Assembly (NCBI RefSeq): GCF_016587375.1
Contig: NZ_BNJG01000004.1
Location: 186,001 to 250,000, forward strand
Reading direction: 5' to 3'
DNA from: Ktedonobacter robiniae
GTDB taxonomy: Bacteria > Chloroflexota > Ktedonobacteria > Ktedonobacterales > Ktedonobacteraceae
Length of the DNA stretch: 64,000 bases
Both the position numbers and the translations under genes were made by a program. This document shows positions 1-9,400 of this stretch, piece by piece; the stretch's first letter is position 1; every line of letters begins with the position of its first letter. The notes under the pieces are model-generated. The model made no database searches, was not told the DNA's origin, and worked only from the letters and a program-made list of their open reading frames with translations.

Positions 1-3000
1 TCCAGTAATCGACCTGCGCGTCAAACACTTCGCCTTGAAGCCACTGTTGCTGCCAGAGCGCGAAGTCCGCATATTGAATGGGTAGTGGAGCCAGTGGAGT
101 GGGTTTACCAGCGGCAAATGCTCGATACAACGTGCTCAACTCGCGCACAAAAATAGCATTCGACCAGCCATCCGTCATGATATGATGCATGGTCAGCAAC
201 AGAACATGTGTATCAGGTGCTTGCTTCACCAGGTGCACACGCAACAGAGGCCCCTGAACGAGATCGAGAGGCTGCTGAGCCTCCTGAACGATGAGACGTT
301 GCAACCAGCGCTCTTGCTCCTCGTTCTTCAGACCGCTCAAGTCCACAAAGGGTATGCGAAATACGTCTGAGGAGTGGATAATCTGAATGGGCTGTTCCTC
401 GTATTCCCGGAAGGTGGTGCGTAGTACTTCATGGCGCTGGATCAGCGCCTGGATACTTCGATCAAGCGCGCCACCATTCAGGGGACCTCGCAGCGCCAGT
501 GCGCGTGGCAACAGATAGGCGGTGCCGCCGGGCTCTAGCTGGTCGAGGAACCAGAGCCGCCGCTGGGCGAACGAGAGCGGTAGCCGCTCCGGGCGCTTCT
601 TCGCTTCCAATACTGGCATCTCTCCCCCCTGCTCTCCCCTCAGCCGCTTCTCTACCTCCCGCGCTAACCCCGCTACCGTCGGCGCTTCAAACAGGCTCGT
701 TATCGGCAACTCCACCTGCACCACCGCCCGCAACCTCGACATCACCTGCGTCGCCAGCAGCGAATGCCCTCCCAGGTGAAAGAAGTTCTCATGCACGCTC
801 AGTTCTTCTCCCCCCAGCACCTCGCGCCAGCAGTCCGCGATCACCTCTTCCAGCGCGTTGCGCGGGCGCACCACGACACCTCCCTCGCGCTCCTCTCCCT
901 CCTCCTCTGGTCCCGGCAACCGCCTGCGATCCAGTTTCCCGTTGTCCGTTAATGGCACCTGCTCCAGGTACACCCAGCGCTGCGGCACCATGTACTCCGG
1001 CAGGTGCTGGCTCACCTGCTCCCGCAACTGCGCTCGGCTCACCATCTGCGGCTTCCTCCTCACCACATACCCCACTACCTCCTCCTCTTTCCCATCCTCC
1101 CGCCACACCTGGACGACGGCTTCCCATACCCCTGGATGCGCGCGCAGCACCGCCTCGATCTCGCCCAGTTCCACCCGGTACCCCCTCACCTTCACCTGCC
1201 CATCGCCTCTGCCCACAAAGTGGATCGCGCCTCCCTCTCCCACCCGCACCACGTCCCCCGTCCGGTAGAGCCGTTCCCCTGGCTCCTGGCTGAAGGGATG
1301 AGGCACAAAGCGCTCTGCCGTCTGCTCTCCTCGCCCCAGATAGCCCCGCGCCAGGCCCGCACCCGCCAGGTACAACTCTCCCTGCATGCCCGGACCCACC
1401 ACCTGCTGGTGGCGGTCCAGCACCAGAAACTCGACATTGCTCAGGGGTCGTCCCAGCGGCACGCTGGCGGTACGCCTCATCGCTTCGTCCCACGCCTGCC
1501 CTCGCCCCAGCGGCTCGACCAGTACCCCGATGGTGCTCTCGGTCGGCCCATAATGGTTGTAGATCCGGCAACCCGCGCCACTCGCGCGCAGTCGCTCCAA
1601 TAGCGAGGCGCTAACCGCTTCTCCTCCCAGGATCAGGGCCTCACGCGGCAGCACGGAAGCTGGCTCGTCGCTGGCTCTCAAGAGGGCTGAGAGATGGGAG
1701 GGCACGATCTTGAGCACATCAATGGGCGTCTGGGCACACCAACGGGCCATCTCCTCCGCGGAGGTGATCGTTTCGTACCCCAGCACGTGCAGGCAGCCAC
1801 CCCAGCACAGCGCACCGTAAATCGCCGTATTGCCTAGATCAGCGGCCAGCGTCGAGACGGTGGCATAGCTCCATCCCACCTGTCCTCCCAACCAGTCGCC
1901 CATGGCCAGCACATAGTTCAGCAGATTGCGTTGGGTAAGGCACACCCCCTTGGGCTGCCCCGTCGAGCCAGAGGTGTAGAGCACATAGGCCAGGTCCTCT
2001 GGCCGGGTGACGCTCTGCAGGTTCTCGTGTCCATAGTCCTGCAAGGCGGGCTGCACCCGTTCCAGGACCAGCACCGAGGTGGTGGGAAGCTGAGGAAGCT
2101 GGTCACAGATGGCCTCCTGGGTCAGGAGCACAGGCGCGCCGCACGCCTCAAGCTGAGAAGCCAGGCGAGCCTGGGGACTGCGCGCATCCAGGGGCACATA
2201 CGCCCCCCCGCTTTGAGAATCGCCAGCACGGCCACGATCATCTCCGCGCCGCGTTCCAGGCACACGCCCACCAGGACGCTGGGCCCACGCCCTGCTCGCG
2301 CAGGTAGCACGCCCACTGGTTCGCCTGCCGGTTCAGCTCCTCATAGCTCAGCAGGTGGGTCGCGGTGCGGAGAGCGGGCTTGGTTGGCTGCGCGGCGGCG
2401 TGGCGCTCGAAAAGCTGATGCACGCTCAGGGCGGGGAGGGCCTGCCGCTGACCACGCCACTGCTCGATCTGCGCTCGCTGCTGTTCAGGAGTCAGGAGCG
2501 ACACCTGAGCCAGCGAGCGGGAGGGCTGACTGCTCACCTGCATGATCACCTCGCGCAACATGCTCGCCAGTTGCCCGGCAGTCGCATCCTGTATCTGTTG
2601 CGCGTCATACTGTAATTCTAGCTGTAGGCGTTGTCCACAATCGATTATATGCAGTTTCAACACAAAAGGTTCAGTCCAACAATGCAGTTGATGCAATGAG
2701 ACGAGGCCGTCGTTCTGCATACGGGACGCGGGCCAGGACGCATACTCAAAGCTAAGCGGGAAGAAGACTTCCTCCTTATTCGCGCCTTCCACATCCTCCC
2801 AGGTAAAATAGGCCTGCTGTTTTACGGCCTCTTGCAGGGCTTTCTCGACCATACGCAACAGGTGATCAAAAGGAAGATCGTTCTCAATCTGCGACGGGAA
2901 GGGCACTGTACGGGTATATAATCCAGGTGATAAGTGCAAATCATCATAAATACGCCCATCACAGGCCACACCGATGAGGAAAGAGGCATCGTCCTGGACA

Positions 3001-3803
3001 CGCCATAGCAATGTATTCCAGCAAGCGAGCAGCATACTTTCCAATGAGACGCCATATTGCTCGGCGCAAGCACGTAGCGAGGCTATCTGCTCATCCGTGA
3101 GCGCCACCTGTTCACTAGCGGGGGTGAATTGTGGGCTAAGTTGCCAGGTGTGCCCATCACGCTGTGGCGTCAGCGGCACGGGGATTGTGGCTACGGCGCG
3201 AACGTCGATGGCCTGCCAGTACGCGCGAAGCCCGGCAGCCTCCTCTTCAAGCAGCATCTCATCCTGCCAGGCTGACACGTCCGCGTACTGCAATGGTTCG
3301 TCGGCATCGGCTTCATCAAAGCGCAGCGAGCCACATACCTCACCAATAAAGATGCGCAGTGTCGATGCATCAGCGCAAAGCGTCGGCAGGCAGACATACA
3401 GTACATGCGTACTCGCGGAGAGGGCCACCAACCTGACATGGAGCAGAGGCCCCTCTTTCAGGTCCAAAGGCTCCTCGCGCCAGCTAGCCACAAGTCTATC
3501 AATCTCGTTCCACTGTGCGCTAGCTTCAACATCTTCGAGACTGAGCACATGATAAGACCAGGTGGATGGACTCGCGACAACCTGAATTGGAACGTCCATG
3601 GTAGGAAGTTGATAGAAAAGTGTATGCAAAATCTCGTGTCGCATAATAACGCGTTGCAATTCATCAAATAATATATTTCTATCGAAACGCCCATCTACAC
3701 GGACAGTACAAAACGCGCGGGAAACAGTACTTTCCTTCTGTAGTGACCACAGACGAAGCTGCTGTGAGGAGAGACGAGAACCCTTTAATTCCACTGCTTG
3801 CAT
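1..3803 (-). CDS. NRPS module C(degenerate)-A(Asp)-PCP-C, two frameshifts, cut by window edge
   Basis: Multimodular peptide synthetase on the assembly line after the 4396-6135 halogenase. The first 521 codons hold a condensation domain (about residues 1-440) and the start of an adenylation domain. The C-domain active-site motif HHxxxDG reads PTLCADA (residues 140-146): both histidines are gone and only the Asp remains. The reading frame then shifts twice, near 2281-2286 and in the C7 run at 2203-2209; adding one base at each site restores one continuous A domain. Its specificity residues read DLTKIGHIG, one change from the aspartate code DLTKVGHIG. A PCP (LGGHSL, near 760-775) and a second C domain with intact HHIMTDG follow, open to base 1. 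Aspartate loading is inferred from the code. The frameshifts look like sequence errors, but a true pseudogene is not excluded. Confidence 0.88.
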
Positions 3804-4395
3804 CTGTTGTTCTACCCCCTTTTTACCTGATGGGCGTGCGGAAACGCCAGTAAAACATCAGACTCCCTGCATCATCTACAGCAGAAGCCGGATGGACTAT
3901 GCCTGATCAACATGTCTGGTCAAATTGGAGACCGTGGGCTGTTTCACCCATGAAGTCGGCCCCTCGATACACACCCCTGCCCCCAACAACCCACGCGGCG
4001 GCAAGGGATCCTGGGGATTTATAGTAATGAACGCAAAAGTGGATAATGAGGAAGAGCAGGAAAGATGTGAAGAGAGGATAATACGGTCGTAAATGGCAAA
4101 CTCCGTTACTCCAACTCTCTACGATGGCGTTGGAGTACGGCCTATTTGGCTTTGTTCTCGCCGGAGCATACGCTACAGATCACATCGAACTCTTTTGCAT
4201 CCCTTAGAACGGCGAGGATGAGCAATAACAGCACACAAAACAGCAGGCTTTCGTTTTGCCGTACACTCATCAGAGATTGTACCGTCAAAGCGAAAGCCTG
4301 CGCAATCCTCTTCTGTGGTATTTTTACCAACTAAAGGGGCATCTTTTCCTCTACCTCCCGTACACCTGGAAGGTATTTTCCTTTGAGTGTTTCGG
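3804..4395. other. Intergenic 592 bp, one hairpin
   Basis: Spacer between the large halogenase gene and the last NRPS gene, both on the minus strand. It holds an imperfect stem of 12-13 bp around 4105-4139 (TACTCCAAC at 4107-4115 against GTTGGAGTA at 4129-4137, 13-nt loop) with no T-run on either side, so it is not a classic terminator. A TTTGACC box lies on the minus strand near 3930-3940. Short ORFs on both strands around 4142-4334 show no family resemblance and I do not call them. Confidence 0.4.
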
Positions 4396-6135
4396 TCACG
4401 ATATCGCTACCCTGGAAGAGGTCAGGAGCTCCTCGATGTCGGTAACGCCGAAACGCTGAGCGATATCCACTATATGTAGATGGCGCGGACTGGAGGCAGG
4501 GGCAAACAGTTTGTCGCGCTGCCAGCGTTTGGGATCCAGCCCTACTCCCCAGGCATTCAGCCAGAGGGGCGAGGGCATATCCTTGAGCGTCTCTGGCATG
4601 GTGTCAGCGAGGGCGATCAAGAAGATAATCTGTACCAATTCCTCCATGTATGCCAGTGTCACCTGGTGATCCGCGACCAGTTCTTCTAGCGACTTCCCCG
4701 TTTGAAAGTTCTGCATATAGAGGTCCAGGATACCAGGAATAGCAAAATAATCGACAAAGGTATATGTGTAGCGTTTACTTGAATGGTCAGCCCAGGCTTT
4801 AAACAGCTTCTCCATACGCACGGTCAAATTGAATAGACGCGATAGCATCGGCTGTAATGCCTGACTCCTCTCCAAATCCAGGTAGGTCTGATTAAAGCGA
4901 TTGGACGCATTCAACGAAAAGCCACGCGCAAAGTCCCACATGAGCTTGACGCCCATGACGACACCATTGCCGAAGAAGTTGTAGGCAGGCTGGGTAATCC
5001 ATGAAGTTACATTGTGGAAACTTAAAAAGGACTCGTTGAAGTGTTCCACTAATTGTTCAGTTAACGCGCCTGCGCGATCCAGCTTAATCATGTTGGTAAT
5101 GATCGTATTCCCAAAACCCGCCTGGTCAATTCCTGGTGAGAGGAAAGGGTCTGAGAACACGCCCGCGTCTCCGGTACAGGCCCAGCGATCAGTCGAGTAC
5201 ACTTGTTTCGAGCTATAGCTATAGTGACGCAAGCACTGAAAATCTATGGGCTGGAGCGTATGAATGTAATTCCACAGTAGAGGTTCATACTTTTGAAGCC
5301 ACTGCATGGCTTTCTCATAGGTATTATATTCCTCAAAGGGATAATGCTCTTCATGGGTGACGATACCAACACTGGTCGTTCTCGATGCCAGGGGAATTAA
5401 CCACACCCAACGACCGTTATCCATCAGGTGATTGGTCGAATAGTAACGGTTATTATCGGGGACACTCTTATGCCAGTCGGTCCTTGTTCGTGGCACAAGG
5501 TCGCAGATATCGATGCGCCCAGGGAGACGGAACCACGAGGAGCTATGATGAGGGTTTGCAGGCTCGGCTACACCGAGCTTCTTCTGCAAATAGCGCCTGC
5601 GCCCCATAGCATCGATAACCCAGCGGCACTTGAACACATGACGCTGCTTCGTTGGCTTTTCGACGACGACAATTTCATGTAATCCATCCTTCTGCGCGAG
5701 ATGTATCTCTTCGACTTTGCTCTCCGCTAACATCTGCACGCCCAGGTCTGCGTTGAAACGCTTCAAGTCGGTCTCTAGCATCGCTCGATCTAACTGAAAC
5801 GAATTCTTTGGCGAGGCATGAGACGTCCCTAATTCTGGTCGCTCCTCAATGGGAGTGGTGCCGCTCCCAAAGAAGAAACGTAGCCCCCATTTGTGATAAT
5901 GGGTCGCTTCAAAGTACTCGCTAAGTCCTAAAACATTCGTCAAGTAGTTTGCGGAAATTTCGATAGTTGATTCACCAACTTGAATCGCTCCGGTACGACT
6001 CTTATCGCCTGTTCCCTCGATTAATAGTAACGAAGCCTCTGGAATCTCCCTCGTGATTTGCCGCGCTAATGTCAACCCTGCGAGTCCTGCGCCGCAAATT
6101 ACAATGTCATACTCATCCTTCAAACCCTCTGTCAT
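4396..6135 (-). CDS. Flavin-dependent halogenase-like FAD protein, long form
   Basis: 579-residue FAD enzyme of the flavin halogenase superfamily, expected to use FADH2, O2 and chloride or bromide to halogenate an aromatic ring. Visible: the N-terminal nucleotide-binding motif GAGLAG (about residue 15), the QVGEST segment, a lysine in HKWGLRFFF at the position of the catalytic Lys of tryptophan halogenases, and the halogenase motif WVWLIP. The roughly 200-residue C-terminal extension resembles the length of PrnC-type enzymes rather than the shorter carrier-protein halogenases. The start is set by AAGGAGG nine bases upstream. It lies alone between two NRPS genes, so a late tailoring step on a ring of the assembled peptide is likely. 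The substrate cannot be read from sequence; a monooxygenase role is the main alternative. Confidence 0.8.
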   Translation of the reverse strand: MTEGLKDEYDIVICGAGLAGLTLARQITREIPEASLLLIEGTGDKSRTGAIQVGESTIEISANYLTNVLGLSEYFEATHYHKWGLRFFFGSGTTPIEERPELGTSHASPKNSFQLDRAMLETDLKRFNADLGVQMLAESKVEEIHLAQKDGLHEIVVVEKPTKQRHVFKCRWVIDAMGRRRYLQKKLGVAEPANPHHSSSWFRLPGRIDICDLVPRTRTDWHKSVPDNNRYYSTNHLMDNGRWVWLIPLASRTTSVGIVTHEEHYPFEEYNTYEKAMQWLQKYEPLLWNYIHTLQPIDFQCLRHYSYSSKQVYSTDRWACTGDAGVFSDPFLSPGIDQAGFGNTIITNMIKLDRAGALTEQLVEHFNESFLSFHNVTSWITQPAYNFFGNGVVMGVKLMWDFARGFSLNASNRFNQTYLDLERSQALQPMLSRLFNLTVRMEKLFKAWADHSSKRYTYTFVDYFAIPGILDLYMQNFQTGKSLEELVADHQVTLAYMEELVQIIFLIALADTMPETLKDMPSPLWLNAWGVGLDPKRWQRDKLFAPASSPRHLHIVDIAQRFGVTDIEELLTSSRVAIS

Positions 6136-6442
6136 GGCTTTACGCCTCCTTTATCCATTACGAAAAAATGTCGATGCAGTGCCTTACGGGAAAGAGAATA
6201 ATATAATGCAACTCCCTGGGATCCCTTCTCCATTGCGTTGCTCATTTGGGTAATGGTACGTCATGGTCAACGAGCACACTCTGTGAAGGGAACCCTCCAG
6301 GGAGTTACAGGAATATTTGCGATTAATTACGGTCATTTGCGATCAGTTACAATCATTACAAGCGCTACTGGTAAAGGGTCGCACCACACGGCAGGACCGG
6401 CCCACACCTCAATACATCGGCACTCCACTATAATCGGAGATG
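6136..6442 (-). promoter_or_regulatory. Upstream region of the long halogenase gene with iterated TTAC repeats
   Basis: 307-bp spacer. Two adjacent 20-bp direct repeats, 6317-6336 and 6337-6356, share TTGCGAT, TTAC and TCA at the same offsets. A further AGTTAC lies at 6303-6308 and a CATTAC at 6354-6359, so TTAC cores recur about every 20-22 bp, that is on one face of the helix. A minus-strand GTTGACCAT box lies near 6259-6268. This is the layout of an iterated operator upstream of the halogenase start at 6135. No -10 box is convincing. Confidence 0.4.
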
Positions 6443-9400
6443 TCAAATGCTCTCGGAAATGTTCGTGGTTGGAAACGTAATAACGCTACGTCTCGCCCCT
6501 TTTAGTTTGCGGCGTTGGCTTTCCTGTTGTTGAGCCTCCGCTTGCGCACGCTGCTCCTTCTCCGCCTGGGTCTCGATGTCAAGCATCCCAAGTGGGCTAT
6601 CAGGCACTGTGATAATCTGTTGCACAATCAGCAAAAACTGGTTCATCAGGTGCTCTATCTTGCTGGCGTTGAAGAGATCTGTACGGTAGTTCACGAATCC
6701 CACCAACTCCTCCTCACGCTCAGCCATAAACACGGCCAGGTCAAATTTCGCGGCCTGGACCTCATTCTCTAGCGGTTTTGCTTCGATTCCGTGAAATTCT
6801 AGCGACGGTTCAGGCGTGTTCTGCCAGACAAACAACACATTCACGAGCGGGGTCTGGTGGCCTTTTCGTTCTAATTGCAGCACTTCAATGATCTTCTCAA
6901 ACGGCAAATCCTGGTGGGCGTATGCCTCCAATACCATGCCGCTGGCTCGCTGTAACGCGTCCTGGAATAGCTCGCCCGCATCAAACTGCATACGCAAGAC
7001 TAGCAAATTGACAAAGAAGCCGATCAGCTTTTCTGTTTCTTCATGCATGCGGTTGGCGATATCCGTGCCGATGACAACATCCTGTTGCCCCGTGACACGA
7101 TAGAGAAATACCTGAAACGCGGTTAAAAGCGTCATAAAGAGGGTGACTTGCTGGCGACGGCTAAACACTTTCAATGCTTCGGTCACCTGTGAGGGGATCG
7201 AGAAGAGGTAGGCCGCGCCTCGATTGCTCGCTGGTTCCGACTCTGATCGTACAGCGGGCAATAGAATGGCACTTGCTCCTCTTAATTGTTGCGTCCAGTA
7301 CGCTATAAGGTCAGCCAGGATCGAACCCTGCAATTCATTGCGTTGCCAGACGGCAAAGTCGACATACTGGATAGGAAGGGATGGGAAGGGGTCTGGCTTC
7401 TCCTGGATGAAGGCGTTATACAGGGAAACGAGTTCTTGCAAGAAGACGCCAACCGACCAGCCATCAAAGACAATATGATGAAACACGACCGAGAAGATGT
7501 GCTCATCCTGCGCGAGGCGCGTTACACCGACCCTGAGCAGTGGGCCATGCTGCACGTCAAATGGCTGGGCCATGGAGGCCATAATCATACTCTGCGTTCT
7601 CCGGAGCCTTTCCGCCTCCTCCAACCTTGACACATCGATCATGGTCAGGCCCACATCCATTCTCGCATGGATGATTTGTACAGGATGTTCGAGCGGGAAG
7701 GTCGTGCGCAAACATTCGTGGCGTTGGACAATTCGCTGGATACACCGCTCTAGAAGCTCCATCCGTAGCTCTCCCCGCAAAGTCACGTTCACTGGGAGGG
7801 CATACACGCTGGCATTCGCGCTCAATTGGGACAGAAACCACATGCGCTGTTGCGCGAACGAGAGGGGAAGCTGCTGGTCGCGCCGTACCGCGACAATCGT
7901 GGGCACAGCGGCGCTATGCTGTTGTTTGCGCAGGCGTTGTTCGACGCTCTGCGCGAACTCGGCAACCGTTGGCGCTTCAAACAGCACGCGAAGCGGCATA
8001 TCTACGCGTACCTGTGCCCGCACACGAGCGATTACACGCGTCGCCAGCAAAGAATGCCCGCCCAAGTCAAAGAAGTTTTGTTGGGTGCTCACCTGTTCCC
8101 GGTTTAAGACTTCGCGGAAAATCCCTGCGATCACCTCTTCTATGGGGGTTCGGGGCAGGCTCTGCGACGCTTGCACCTGTTCATCTTCCTGGGGGACTGG
8201 TAGCGCTCTGCGATTGACCTTTCCTCCAGGCGTCAGGGGCAAGGTTTCCAGGATCACAAACGATGTGGGCACCATATACTCCGGCAGGCGCGAGCGCACA
8301 TATTGACGTAGCTCATTTTTGCGTAGCACGCCATTTCGACCGCCGACGATGTAAGCCACCAGGCGTTTATCGTCTGGCCTGCGCTCCCACGTCAGCACCA
8401 CGCATTCGCTGACATCGGGATGTTGCGTGAGCACCGCTTCAATCTCGCTCAACTCAATGCGAAATCCACGGATCTTCACTTGATAGTCTGTACGCCCGAT
8501 ATACTCGATGCAACCATCAGCCCGATAGCGCGCCAGATCGCCAGTCTTATACAGCCTGCCACCAGGGCCGTCCGCGAAAGGATGGGGTAGAAAACGCTCT
8601 GCCGTTAAGCTCGTGTCATTGATGTATCCCGCCCCAAGGCACTCACCCGCGATATACAGTTCGCCCGGCACCGAGAGCGGAACCAGTTGCCGGCGCTCGT
8701 CCAACACAAATAGCTGCGTATGCGCGATGGGCCGCCCGATAGGCACAGGGGTATCTTGAAAACGCTCCAGCTGACTGATGCGATAGTACGCGACGACATC
8801 AGAGCACTCCGTTGGTCCATAGGTATTCACAACCTGCGCGTGACAGCTTTCATGCGCGAGCCACGCCTGCAACCTGGCAACCGCAATCGGCTCCCCTCCG
8901 AGAAAAACATGCCGTAAGGTGGTTAGCCCTGCAAATTCGCCACCATCGATAAAAGGATAGAACATCGAGGGTGTACAATTCAGCAGGGTAATGGCTCGCT
9001 CCTGGATGCTTTGCCGCAGCAACAGGACATCGTGATAGCGGGTTGCTAATAAGTGCAAAGCGCCACCAGTAAGCAAGGGGGCAAAAATGTTTTTCTGGGT
9101 CAGGTCAAAGCTCAGCGAGGTTACTAACAGCACGCGATCCTGTCCGGTCATGTGAAATTCTGAGGTATACCAGTTCAAGAGATTCGCAAAGCCCCGCTGA
9201 TAGACTGCCGCTCCCTTTGGTTGTCCGGTAGAACCAGAGGTAAATATAACATATACTGCTTGCTCCAGGCCGCCCCTGAGTGGAGGATTGGTGCTCGGCT
9301 CGCGAGAGAGCGCGACGCGTTCACTATCGAGCGCGATGGCATGTGGTATATGCCGCCACTCGCTGTGATATAGATGCCGCTGGGTGAGCAGATACGCGAT

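Noticed and set aside
499..1603. Long plus- and minus-strand ORFs (up to 264 codons) in the first 1.6 kb
   Set aside because: They are Pro/Ala- or Gly/Arg-rich shadows of the GC-rich NRPS frame on the minus strand, which shows A, PCP and C motifs throughout.
4142..4334. Overlapping 62-codon ORFs on both strands
   Set aside because: Neither has a ribosome site or recognisable family; probably chance in a spacer.
7286..8306. Plus-strand ORFs of 114-269 codons inside the NRPS gene
   Set aside because: They are antisense to a continuous, motif-rich A and C domain and show no family signal.
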